From NCBI GenBank assembly GCA_029167045.1, contig JARFPK010000005.1, positions 16,451 to 80,450 on the forward strand: a stretch of DNA of 64,000 nucleotides, given 5' to 3'. The position numbers and the translations under genes are program-made. The notes under the pieces are model-generated. The model was not told where the DNA came from, ran no database searches, and saw nothing but the letters and a program-made list of their open reading frames with translations. Shown piece by piece: positions 51,712 to 60,287 of the stretch. Position 1 is the stretch's first letter. The number at the start of each line of letters is the position of its first letter. Source of the stretch: Candidatus Methanocrinis natronophilus. GTDB lineage: Archaea > Halobacteriota > Methanosarcinia > Methanotrichales > Methanotrichaceae.

Positions 51712-52112
51712 TCCGGGTCGATCCGCGCCTCTGCATCGGCTGCCTCTCCTGCTCCAACGTCTGCCCGAGCCAGAACATCCTCCGGACTGAGACGGCGGAG
51801 GAGAGGAGGATCCGCTGGAAGAGGTGCCGAGAGGAGTGCGACCTCTGCGTCGAGCTCTGCCCCACAGAAGCCCTCACCCTCGTTCCTATCGACGAGTCGG
51901 CGCCGGAGCCGGAGGTCTCCTTCCCCCTCGCAGGCTGCAGGATCTGTGGCCGTCGCTACGCTCCCGAGCCGATGCTCCGGAGGGTTGAGGCTGCCCTCCC
52001 AAAATCCCAAACTTCCGAATGGGTCTGGGACTGCCCGGCCTGTCGGCGGAGGGCGGAGGCGGAGAGGACGACGGCGGAGACGGTGGCGGCGAGGCGGAGG
52101 AGAAGGGTGTGA
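51708..52112 (+). CDS. Iron-sulfur protein with additional zinc-ribbon-like cysteines
   Basis: 134 residues from ATG 51708, overlapping the previous stop by 4 bp. N-terminal clusters: CIGCLSCSNVCPSQNIL and CREECDLCVELCPTEAL, two [4Fe-4S]. After a linker come two more pairs, GCRICGRRYAP and WDCPACRRRAEAE, spaced like a zinc ribbon, and a basic end. Ferredoxin-like proteins of HycF/HdrA-accessory build have similar ends. It closes the six-gene operon and may be the final carrier to the glutamate synthase ferredoxin domain; that is inference. Confidence 0.85.
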   Translation: MIRVDPRLCIGCLSCSNVCPSQNILRTETAEERRIRWKRCREECDLCVELCPTEALTLVPIDESAPEPEVSFPLAGCRICGRRYAPEPMLRRVEAALPKSQTSEWVWDCPACRRRAEAERTTAETVAARRRRRV

Positions 52113-52157
52113 CGGGTCCGGCCCCAACCTCCTTGGCAATTGACGTGCTGAAAAAGA

Positions 52158-52165
52158 TATATAAA
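52158..52165 (+). promoter_or_regulatory. TATA box for hisH-hisF
   Basis: tatataaa, 67 bp before the TTG start of hisH, in a 119-bp gap; preceded by a purine-rich BRE-like aaaaag. Confidence 0.55.
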
Positions 52166-52231
52166 GGCCAGGCCGCCATCCCCTTCCGGCGAGGTCCGAA
52201 AAACCGATGAGCGTCATCAGGTGAGCGAGAT

Positions 52232-52834
52232 TTGCCGATAGCTGTAGTCGATTACGGGGTGGGAAACCTCTTTTCCATCTACAACGCCCTCGACCAAATC
52301 GGGGCGGTGCCGAAGCTCGCAAGGGATCCCGAGGAGATAGGTTCCTTCGATGGGATCGTCGTCCCGGGGGTCGGCTCCTTCGGCAGGTGCATGAGGAGGC
52401 TCTATCGGTTTGAGCCTGCCCTCCGGAGAGTCCTGGAGGAGGGAACGCCGATCCTGGGGATATGCGTCGGGATGCAGGTCCTCTTCGAGGGGAGCGAGGA
52501 GAGCCCCGAGGAGGGGCTGGGATGGATAGCCGGCAGGGTCGTCCGCCTCCCGGCCTCGGTCCTCGTCCCCCAGATCGGATGGAACACCCTCTCGATCAGA
52601 AGGGAGATGGAGATCCTGGAGGGGATATCCGACGACGACTTCTTCTACTTCGTCCACTCTTACCACTGCGTTCCGGCTGACCCTTCCGTCGTCGCCGCCA
52701 CCACCGAATACGGCCTAGAGGTCGCCGCCGCGATATCGGAGGAGAACCTCTTCGCCGTCCAGTTCCACCCGGAGAAGTCGGGGGAGAAGGGGCTCTCTAT
52801 CCTTCGTAACTTCGTGAGGCTTTCGAGATGTTAG
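52232..52834 (+). CDS. hisH: Imidazole glycerol phosphate synthase, glutaminase subunit
   Basis: 200 residues from TTG 52232 ([20 protein letters not shown]), with GGTGAGC 5-8 bp upstream. Class I amidotransferase triad: [15 protein letters not shown] (Cys near 77) and [14 protein letters not shown] (His and Glu near 180-182). PGVGSF forms the oxyanion region. It supplies ammonia to HisF for the fifth step of histidine synthesis, which also yields AICAR. AICAR is the substrate of PurP at 1.1 kb. Overlaps hisF by 7 bp. Confidence 0.95.
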   Translation: MPIAVVDYGVGNLFSIYNALDQIGAVPKLARDPEEIGSFDGIVVPGVGSFGRCMRRLYRFEPALRRVLEEGTPILGICVGMQVLFEGSEESPEEGLGWIAGRVVRLPASVLVPQIGWNTLSIRREMEILEGISDDDFFYFVHSYHCVPADPSVVAATTEYGLEVAAAISEENLFAVQFHPEKSGEKGLSILRNFVRLSRC

Positions 52835-53640
52835 CAAAGAGGATAATACCCTGCCTCGACTGCGACCTCGCCGTACCCCAGGGGAGGGTCGTCAAGGGCG
52901 TCGAGTTCAAGAAGATCAGGTACGCCGGGGTCCCCTGGGAGCTGGCATCCCGGTACTACCGGGAGGGGGCGGACGAGATAGTATTCCTCGACATCACCGC
53001 CTCCTCCGACCGGCGGGAGACGATGTACAACGTCATCAGGAAGACGGCAGAGAACGTCTTCGTCCCCCTAGCCGTCGGAGGGGGGATAAAGAGCCTCGAG
53101 GACGTCCGGGGCGTCTTCGTCGCTGGGGCCGACAAGGTCACGGTAAATACAACGGCCCTGAAGAGGCCCGAGGTCATATCCGAGATCGCCGGGGAGTACG
53201 GGAGCCAGGCCTGCGTCGTCGCCATCGACGCGAAGAGGAGGGACGCCCCATCCGAGGGGAGGATAACCGTCCCAACCCCTCAGGGAGAGTCCTGGTTTGA
53301 GGCCTCCTTCTACGGGGGGAGGGAGTTCTCCGGCGTCGACGCCCTCGCCTGGGCGATGGAGGCCGAGGCCCTCGGCGCCGGGGAGATCCTCCTAACCAGC
53401 ATGGATCGGGACGGGACCTACGACGGCTTCGACATCCCCCTCACCCAGGCCGTCTCCGATAGGGTGAGGATACCGGTGATCGCCTCGGGGGGGTGCGGAA
53501 GCCCCGATGATATCTTCGAGGTATTCTCCAGGACCGGGGCCTCGGCGGCCCTCGCCGCCAGCATATTCCACTATAACGAGTGGGGTGTCGACGCCGTCAA
53601 GAGATACCTCGCAGAAAAGGGAGTCCATGTGAGGATCTGA
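52828..53640 (+). CDS. hisF: Imidazole glycerol phosphate synthase, cyclase subunit
   Basis: 270 residues, ATG 52828 inside hisH. (beta/alpha)8 barrel with the catalytic first Asp, [11 protein letters not shown], the second in [20 protein letters not shown], and phosphate-binding [37 protein letters not shown]. It closes the imidazole ring using ammonia from HisH and releases AICAR. A slightly longer stretch at residues 140-165 ([20 protein letters not shown]) replaces the usual short loop. The gap to 53816 holds no gene. Confidence 0.96.
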   Translation: MLAKRIIPCLDCDLAVPQGRVVKGVEFKKIRYAGVPWELASRYYREGADEIVFLDITASSDRRETMYNVIRKTAENVFVPLAVGGGIKSLEDVRGVFVAGADKVTVNTTALKRPEVISEIAGEYGSQACVVAIDAKRRDAPSEGRITVPTPQGESWFEASFYGGREFSGVDALAWAMEAEALGAGEILLTSMDRDGTYDGFDIPLTQAVSDRVRIPVIASGGCGSPDDIFEVFSRTGASAALAASIFHYNEWGVDAVKRYLAEKGVHVRI

Positions 53641-53816
53641 TCTATTATACGCCGACTCTTCCATGGCGAAAGATGAAGGGATAATGGAGAGATAAAAAAG
53701 CCGTCAGGAGGGGGCCCCCGTGGATCGATCCCGGTTCCATCTCTTTCAACTCCCCCGTATGGACGCCGCATCCGGAGCCCCGGTACCGATCCCGATATGA
53801 GAAAAGGGCAGAGGTC

Positions 53817-54197
53817 TCATCCTGATATCAATTCTTTAAGCTTCTGTATGCTCTCCATAGTCTGGACAGATTCTTGCTGCTTCTCTTCTTCAAAATGCCT
53901 TATTATCTCGTCGATGGGGGTCAGGAGGGAATAGACCTTCATCGGCCTGCCTTTTCCACCCCTGCGGACCTCTTTTTCGCTCACCCAGTCGTTGTCTCGG
54001 AGCGGGCGCATCGCTATGCTCACCTCAGGCTGCCTGAGGTTGGAGCCCATCTCGATATCCCTCGAGGATGCTTCTTCTACGTTGGCCAGGTATGTGATCA
54101 GGATGGCCACGTTCCTCTGGACCCCGAGGCTTCTGAGGGTCTCCGCGAACTCCAGATCCTTATCGTCCAGGACTTTCACTGTGCTCTCCTTCATCAT
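53817..54197 (-). CDS. Winged-helix transcriptional regulator
   Basis: 126 residues from ATG 54197 or 54194; the GTG at 54203 is part of the GGTG ribosome site. A central wHTH: LGVQRNVAILITYLANVEEA, SSRDIEMGSNLRQPEVSIAM with the recognition helix, and a wing (VSEKEVRRGGKGRPMKVYSL). A C-terminal coiled coil (EIIRHFEEEKQQESVQTMES) should make a dimer. This type is common in Methanosarcinales and unassigned as to target. It has its own TATA box and may be self-regulated. Confidence 0.82.
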   Translation of the reverse strand: MMKESTVKVLDDKDLEFAETLRSLGVQRNVAILITYLANVEEASSRDIEMGSNLRQPEVSIAMRPLRDNDWVSEKEVRRGGKGRPMKVYSLLTPIDEIIRHFEEEKQQESVQTMESIQKLKELISG

Positions 54198-54242
54198 CGT
54201 CACCGGGGGATTTTTTTAATTTGATTCTTACAAAAACTTAAT

Positions 54243-54250
54243 CATATAAA
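54243..54250 (-). promoter_or_regulatory. TATA box of the winged-helix regulator gene
   Basis: Plus catataaa, minus TTTATATG, about 46 bp upstream of the ATG in an AT-rich block. The AT-rich stretch runs to 54290. Confidence 0.5.
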
Positions 54251-54596
54251 TAATTTATTTTGAACCGCCGAACATTAATTACAAATACAGGAGTTCCTCG
54301 ATGGATATAGGCGTCTCCAAGGAGCTTTCGTCTCTGGAATGGAGAGCACCTATCGCCTCGGATCGACTATTCTCCTCCTCCATCTCATCGGGAGCGGGTC
54401 TGGAGCCACTCTGGTAAGGATCGTCGACCTTCGCGAATCCGACGACTTCTCCGATGACCCCATATACGCTACCCGTAAAAAGAACCCGTAAAAAGGGCCG
54501 CTGGCTGGAAAGGGGGGCAAGGTGGCCCCTGCCTACTCTCCCGCCGTCATACCTGAAGATCTTCTGGACGGCTGTATCAGATCGGCTGGGATCTGA
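54251..54596. other. Intergenic region, no secure gene
   Basis: Contains a 50-codon plus-strand frame (54339-54491, YRLGSTILLLHLIGSGSGAT) with one hydrophobic stretch but no start signals, and a duplicated cccgtaaaaag (54471-54497). Nothing here can be called a gene with confidence. Confidence 0.35.
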
Positions 54597-54785
54597 TCAG
54601 TACCGTCGAGGAGATCTCGCTGGTCTGTGCTTCTGATAACATTCGCTGCAGTATACCGGCCTCGATCCGTCGGGCTTGAAGGGGACCTTAGTCTCCTTTC
54701 CACAATCCGCACAGGTCGCGTCGGACATCTCTCTGGGGCCTCTGTCGAAGCCGCCTCTACCACGTCCACGTCTATCGTCCATCAT
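54597..54785 (-). CDS. CxxC-x17-CxxC zinc-ribbon protein
   Basis: 62 residues from ATG 54785 (alternatives GTG 54791, ATG 54782). Gly/Arg-rich N-terminus (RRGRGRGGFDRGPREM), then ATCADCGKETKVPFKPDGSR and VYCSECYQKHRP, a single zinc ribbon of the widespread CxxC-x17-CxxC family. Its molecular role is not established; RGG-like and basic ends point to nucleic acid binding. A TATA-like element upstream is not obvious. Confidence 0.8.
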   Translation of the reverse strand: MMDDRRGRGRGGFDRGPREMSDATCADCGKETKVPFKPDGSRPVYCSECYQKHRPARSPRRY

Positions 54786-55030
54786 ATTCACGTACCCTTT
54801 TTGGTCTTCGATTCCGAAGAACCGACGGAGCTGGCGAGATCCCCAAAGAGGTCATCTCAGCAAGCAAGGATGGGTCTTTGCGCCATGAAGATATACCTGT
54901 TGGTAGATCGGCTCTCCGACGGATCTAAACGTCTCAGTCGCCCACCCCAAAACCCCCGTTAAAACCTCCTGGAACCGAGATCCCGTCCGAATCTTCTAAA
55001 TATGCCTTTCGACCCGTTAAAACGAGAGAA

Positions 55031-55804
55031 ATGACCGCGAAATACACCGCAGCCCTCATCTTCGCCCTCCTCATATCAGGCTGCATCGGAGAGGTGGCCG
55101 TCGATGAGAAGGAGATCCCCGTCTACGGATACAGGGTGGTGGCGGTCCACCCCCACGATCCTGGGGCCTTTACCCAGGGGCTGGCTTATCGGGACGGCCT
55201 CCTCTACGAGGGGACGGGCCTCTATGGCAGGTCGAGCCTCCGGGAGACGGTACCGCAGACGGGGGAGGTGGTGAGATACAGGGCGTTGCCGACCGATCTA
55301 TTCGGCGAGGGGATCGTCCTCTTGGAGGATCGGATCGTCCAGCTCACCTGGAGGTCCGGGGTCGGCCTCGTCTGGGATACCGATGACCTCACCGTAGTCG
55401 AAACCTTCTTCTACGCGACGGAGGGGTGGGGGATAACGAGCGACGGTGAGAGGCTCATCATGTCCGACGGGACCTCAAAGCTCAGGTTCCTGGACCCCGA
55501 GACCTTCAAGGTTATAGGCGGGGTGGAGGTCCTCGCCGGAGGCGAGCCGCTCCTCTGGCTGAACGAGCTGGAATATATCGACGGCCTCATCTACGCCAAC
55601 GTCTGGAAGACGGATAGGATCGCCATCATATCTCCTGAGATGGGGGTGGTGGTGGCCTGGATCGACCTCTCCGGCCTTCTCACCGAGGAGGAGCGCGAGA
55701 GGGCGGACGTCCTCAACGGGATCGCCCACGACCCCGAGACTGGAAGGCTCTTTGTCACGGGGAAGCTCTGGCCGAAGCTCTTCGAGATCGAGGTCGTCAA
55801 ATAG
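55031..55804 (+). CDS. Glutaminyl-peptide cyclotransferase, lipid-anchored
   Basis: 257 residues. N-terminus MTAKYTAALIFALLISGCIG is a signal peptide with lipobox. The beta-propeller body has the family pattern: HPHDPGAFTQGLAYRDGLLY, EGTGLYGRSSLRE, GWGITSDGERLIMSDGTSKL, LNELEYIDGLIYANVWKTDR and VLNGIAHDPETGRLFVTGKL. Plant-type glutamine cyclotransferases turn N-terminal Gln into pyroglutamate on exported proteins. Located outside the cell membrane. Start with GAGAG just before ATG. Confidence 0.9.
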   Translation: MTAKYTAALIFALLISGCIGEVAVDEKEIPVYGYRVVAVHPHDPGAFTQGLAYRDGLLYEGTGLYGRSSLRETVPQTGEVVRYRALPTDLFGEGIVLLEDRIVQLTWRSGVGLVWDTDDLTVVETFFYATEGWGITSDGERLIMSDGTSKLRFLDPETFKVIGGVEVLAGGEPLLWLNELEYIDGLIYANVWKTDRIAIISPEMGVVVAWIDLSGLLTEEERERADVLNGIAHDPETGRLFVTGKLWPKLFEIEVVK

Positions 55805-55907
55805 CCGGATCAGGCCTAGGGATCGGATGAGGGGTAGACGAAGGCTCGATATCGATCGCGGAAATCTTAATACAGAAGAGCTATAACTTGAACGGCGAGG
55901 TTCAAAT

Positions 55908-57038
55908 ATGCTTCGAGATTGCACTCATAAACGCGCCATCGGGGGCTTCTTCACCCTGGCTTTATTGCTCTTTGCCGGGCTTGCCCAGGGGGCTGACTCT
56001 GCCGACGGCATAAATGCCAGCTTAAACGAGAGCTCAAACGGTAGCATAAACGATAGCATAAACGATAGCATAAACGCCAGCTTAAATGCCATTGAGCCCC
56101 CCATCCTTGGGCCGGACGCCACCTCCGGGGTCCAGGAGATGAGGGATATAGATCTGGAGGAGGCCACGGGAACCGTCGGCGATATCGAGAACGAGACCGC
56201 CGTGATGGTGGAGGCCGGGGAATCTGAGGAGCCGGTCACCGTCGACATCGTCAGCGATACGACGATTGAGGCCGAGAACATCTCCATCACCCAGGAGGTC
56301 CCCGAGAAGGCTGAAGCAGAGGTCGTAGAGGCTTTACCGGTGACCCACTACGTCTGCCTCAACGGTTGTGCCTTCACCACCATCCAGGCAGCCATCGAGG
56401 CCGCCGTCGACGGCGATACCGTGGAGGTGGGGAGCGGGACCTATAGCGAGAACGTCGTCGTCGATAAGCGTATCACCCTCAGAGGGGTCGACACCGGCGA
56501 GGGGATTCCTGTAGTCAACGCCGCCGGCAGCGGCTCCGCGGTCCTCCTCGAGGCCGGGGGGTCGGTTCTGGAGGGTTTGCACATAACCAACTCCGGTCCC
56601 CATCCCAGCGCTGGGATCGAGGTCGTCTCCAGCGATAATATCATCTCAGGATGCTCCATCTGGAACAGCGGATGGTGGGGGATCTATCTGAAGGGGGAGT
56701 CGACCAACAACACCGTCGCCAACAGCATAGCCTCCAACAGCGTCAATGACGGGATCATGGTCTTCAGGTCCCCAGGCAACCGGTTCGTTGAGAATACCAT
56801 CATGAACAACGGCGACAACGGGATCCAGATCCTCGAATCTGAGAAGAACGTCGTAGAGAGGAACGTCGTCGGCAACAATACAAACTCGGGGATATCCCTC
56901 GAGAGCTCCCAGAACTCCGAAGTCAAGGGTAACGTGATCACCTACAACAGCGTGGGGATACAACTATTAAACTCCGGGATCGACAGGGTAGGACCTAATC
57001 GGTTCCTCGGCAACGGCCGCGAGATGGGGATCGCCTAG
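55908..57038 (+). CDS. Secreted right-handed beta-helix (NosD-like) surface protein
   Basis: 376 residues. Signal peptide (GGFFTLALLLFAGLAQGAD), then a short low-complexity region built from a 12-bp unit (agcataaacgat) giving NGSINDSINDSINASLN. From residue ~145: CLNGCAFTTIQAAIEAAVDG and DTVEVGSGTYSENVVVDKRI, then PbH1 repeats such as NRFVENTIMNNGDNGIQIL and NVVERNVVGNNTNSGISL. NosD-type parallel beta-helices bind carbohydrates or build the cell surface. Many N-x-S/T sites suit glycosylation. No anchor at the C-terminus. Confidence 0.85.
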   Translation: MLRDCTHKRAIGGFFTLALLLFAGLAQGADSADGINASLNESSNGSINDSINDSINASLNAIEPPILGPDATSGVQEMRDIDLEEATGTVGDIENETAVMVEAGESEEPVTVDIVSDTTIEAENISITQEVPEKAEAEVVEALPVTHYVCLNGCAFTTIQAAIEAAVDGDTVEVGSGTYSENVVVDKRITLRGVDTGEGIPVVNAAGSGSAVLLEAGGSVLEGLHITNSGPHPSAGIEVVSSDNIISGCSIWNSGWWGIYLKGESTNNTVANSIASNSVNDGIMVFRSPGNRFVENTIMNNGDNGIQILESEKNVVERNVVGNNTNSGISLESSQNSEVKGNVITYNSVGIQLLNSGIDRVGPNRFLGNGREMGIA

Positions 57039-57140
57039 AGCCTTCGCAGGTTTTGGGCACCTGACATTTTTTTCCTCTTGGAAGACCGACAGAATCCTTC
57101 GAAACCGATTTAACCCACGAACTCCAGATACCATCCCCTG

Positions 57141-58322
57141 ATGCAAGATTATTCCGTCAATCAGTTCTTAAAGCTCGCAAAGACTCCGAAGATCGATATC
57201 GAGGTCTGCGACGTCACCCTGAGAGACGGGGAGCAGATGCCCGGAGTCGTCTTCAGGGCCGACGAGAAGCTGGAGATCGCCATCAGGCTGAACGAGGTGG
57301 GGGTCGAGATCATCGAGGCCGGTTTTCCCGTCGTCTCGGAGGCGGAGAAGAGGGCTGTCCAGGATATAACGAACCTGGGCCTCGACTCCAAGATATCGGT
57401 CCTCTCCCGGTCCGTCCCAAAAGACGTGGAGGTGGCCCTCGACTGCGACGTCGACATGGTCAGCGTCTTCATAGCCACATCGGAGCTCCACCTCAAGTAC
57501 AAGCTCCACATGACCTGCGCCGAGGCGGTGAAGTGCGCCTTTGAGACGGTGGAGTTCGCAAAAGATCATGGCCTCATCGTCAGGTTCAGCGCGGAGGACG
57601 CCACCAGAACCGACTTCGACCTCCTGAAGAGGCTATACAGAAAGGCGGAGGAGTACAGGGCCGATTACGTCAGCATCGCCGATACCGTGGGGATAATGAA
57701 CCCCAGGACCACCGGCTACCTAGTCAGCGAGATCAAAAAGGAGGTCGATATCCCCATATGCATGCACTGCCACGACGACCTGGGAATGGCCCTCGCCAAC
57801 ACCCTCGCGGCGGCGGAGGCGGGGGCCAAGCAGCTTCACACCACCATAAACGGGATCGGCGAGAGGAGCGGAAACACCCCTCTCGAGGAGCTCCTCGTCG
57901 CCCTCAGGGTCCACCACGATGTCGATCGGTACGATACGACTAAGCTCACACCCCTCTCCAAGCTCGTCCAGAGCTGCTCGGGGGTGATGATGCCGAAGAA
58001 CAAGGCGGTCGTCGGCGAGAACGCCTTCGCCCACGAGTCGGGGATCCACGTCGCTGCGGTCCTGGAGGAGCCCCGGACCTATGAACTCTACTCCCCCGAG
58101 ATGGTCGGCTCTGCGAGGAGGATCATCATCGGAAAGCATACCGGCGCCAAGGCGCTCAAGTACATCACAAAGAAGATGGGCTACGACCTCAAGAAGGACG
58201 AGATATGCCTCCTGGCTGAGAAGGTGAAGAGGTGCAGCGAGTTCAAGCGGCCCATCTCATGCGACGAGCTTCGCAGGCTGATCCACGACCTGGATATAGA
58301 GGTCGTATATCCGGGCCCCTGA
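57141..58322 (+). CDS. aksA: Homocitrate synthase family (AksA-type; LeuA/CimA relatives)
   Basis: 393 residues. DRE-TIM barrel: CDVTLRDGEQMPGVVF (metal and oxoacid binding), EAGFPVVSEAEK, and the HxH metal site ICMHCHDDLGMALANTLAAA, then TINGIGERSGNTPLEELLVA and ENAFAHESGIHVAAVLEE. It ends soon after the second domain and lacks the LeuA regulatory dimer domain, as in AksA. AksA elongates 2-oxoglutarate to make the 7-mercaptoheptanoyl chain of coenzyme B. A citramalate or isopropylmalate synthase role cannot be excluded without phylogeny. Confidence 0.85.
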   Translation: MQDYSVNQFLKLAKTPKIDIEVCDVTLRDGEQMPGVVFRADEKLEIAIRLNEVGVEIIEAGFPVVSEAEKRAVQDITNLGLDSKISVLSRSVPKDVEVALDCDVDMVSVFIATSELHLKYKLHMTCAEAVKCAFETVEFAKDHGLIVRFSAEDATRTDFDLLKRLYRKAEEYRADYVSIADTVGIMNPRTTGYLVSEIKKEVDIPICMHCHDDLGMALANTLAAAEAGAKQLHTTINGIGERSGNTPLEELLVALRVHHDVDRYDTTKLTPLSKLVQSCSGVMMPKNKAVVGENAFAHESGIHVAAVLEEPRTYELYSPEMVGSARRIIIGKHTGAKALKYITKKMGYDLKKDEICLLAEKVKRCSEFKRPISCDELRRLIHDLDIEVVYPGP

Positions 58323-58419
58323 GGCTGGTGGGGATAACGGAGAAGCCACCGGCCTCGAGATCATTGGTAAGGCGAAAGACCCTCCTGAAGGGCGTTTGAA
58401 AAATTTATGAGGCGATCTC

Positions 58420-60157
58420 TTGAGCAGCACCGGCCTGATCCTCAGGGCAAACCTGGGAAGAGGGGAGATATCTGAGGAGAGGATCGATCCCCGGGTGCCC
58501 GGAGGCTATGTGGGGGGTCGGGGCCTGGGGGCGAAGATCCTCTCCGATGAGACCGACCCGCGATCCTATCCCCTCGCCCCGGATATGAGGGTAGTCTTCG
58601 CTGCCGGGCCGTTGTCCGGGACCGGGGCTCCCACATCTGGGAGGTTCTCCGCCTCCTTCAAGTCGCCCCTCACCGGCCTTCTCACCGACAGCAACTGCGG
58701 TGGATTCTTCGGCCCGTGGATCAAGAGGGCAGGCTACGACGCCATCGTCGTCCAGGGTAGGGCCGAAGGCCCATCTTACCTGGTCGTCTCCGACGAGGGG
58801 TCTGATATTCGGGACGCCGGGGACCTCTGGGGGAAGGTCACGGGAGAGACAAACAGGATCCTGGAGGAGAGGCACGCAGCCAAAGTCGCCACCATAGGCC
58901 CCGCCGGGGAGAGGGGGGCCCTGATCTCCAACGTCATCGTCAACGGGAGGCGTGCCCTGGGGAGGGGGGAACCTAAAGGCGGTCGTCGTCTCCGGGAGGA
59001 TGAAGGTGGAGGTCGAGGACCCGAAGTCCTTCGATATAGCTGCGGCGAGGGCGAGGTCTCTGATCAGGACGAGGCTCCGCCGGGGCTGGGGGCTCGCCGA
59101 GATGGGGACTGTGTCGATCTTCCACCTCTTGAACGTCAGCGGGATGCTTCCGGTGAAGAACTTCCAAGAGTCCCGGTGGCCTGCCCAGAGGGCTGAAGAG
59201 GTCGGCGGCGAGAGGCTACGGCGGGATATCCTCTCCGGAAGGCACGGCTGCGCCGCTTGCCCCGTCGCCTGCGGCCACTGGGCGACCCTCCCCGGAGGAG
59301 AGGTCAAAAAGGCTCCCGAGTTTGAGACTATCTGGTCCTTCGGCCCCAACCTCGACTCCTCCGACCTGCCTTCGATAGTCAGGGCCGGGGCTCTCTGCGA
59401 CGATCTGGGCCTCGACACCATCTCGACGGGATCGACGATCGCTGCCGCCGCAGAGCTGAGAGATATGGGGAAGATGGAGGAGGGGCCGGGTTGGGACGAC
59501 CCTGCGGGGACGCTGGATACGATAAAGAAGATCGGCATGATGGAAGGTGGGGGTAGGATGCTCGCCGGAGGGGCGAGACGCCTCGCCCTGGAGAGGGGTG
59601 CACCCGAGGCGTCGATGGACTCAAAGGGGCTGGAGCTCCCCGGCTACGACCCCAGGGGGGCGAAGGGGATGGGCCTCGCCTACGCCACCTCCAACCGGGG
59701 CGGGTGCCACATGAAGGGCTACACCGTCCTCCACGAGCTGACCGGTAAGGCCGAGAGGTTATCCTCTGTGGGGAAGGCGAAGCTCGTGATGGGGGTGCAG
59801 GACGAGACCGCCTTCGTCGACTCCCTCGTCCTATGCAGGTTCGTCCAGCAGCTCCTCGGTCCCGAGATCCTCGTCGACCTCTACAACGGGGCGACGGGCT
59901 CGGATATCCGTCGGGAAGATATGATGGAGATGGGGGGGAGGATCTTCAACCTGGAGCGGCTCTACAACGAGAGGGCGGGGGTCTTGGAGGACACCCTTCC
60001 AGGAAGGCTCCTCTCCGGGATGGTCAGGGATGGCCCCTCAAAAGGGAACGTCGTCGAGCTCCCAGAGATGCTGGCGGAGTACCGGACCCTCCGGGGGTGG
60101 GCCCCCAGCGGTGAGATCCTGGAGGAGACCCTGAGACGCTACGGCATCTCCCGATGA
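58420..60157 (+). pseudogene. aor: Aldehyde:ferredoxin oxidoreductase, internal deletion and frameshift
   Basis: Starts at TTG 58420 (GAGGCGAT before it). Frame 1: GGYVGGRGLGAKILSDETDP, AAGPLSGTGAPTSGRFSASF, NCGGFFGPWIKRAGYDAIVV and NVIVNGRRALGRG. Frame 2 resumes at about 58968 with NLKAVVVSGRMKVEVEDP and runs to the end, with the cluster motif HGCAACPVACGHW and LVLCRF. Family members have ~8 residues (GxGAVMGSK) between these points; they are missing here, in a G-rich stretch. The tungsten-pterin enzyme oxidises aldehydes to acids with ferredoxin. The rest is well kept, so loss may be recent or a consensus error. Confidence 0.85.
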
Positions 60158-60287
60158 CTTCGGCGGACGAGAAGAGAGGTTGATCTAGGATCCACGAGTT
60201 ATAATTCAACCACCACCATCAAATAGATGGGGAAGGTTCCCTATCGGGGCCGGACCTATCGGCTCCTTTTGAGGTGGAGGAGGCGCG

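Noticed and set aside
53641..53816. Possible gene between hisF and the regulator
   Set aside because: No start, no motif; only a short spacer.
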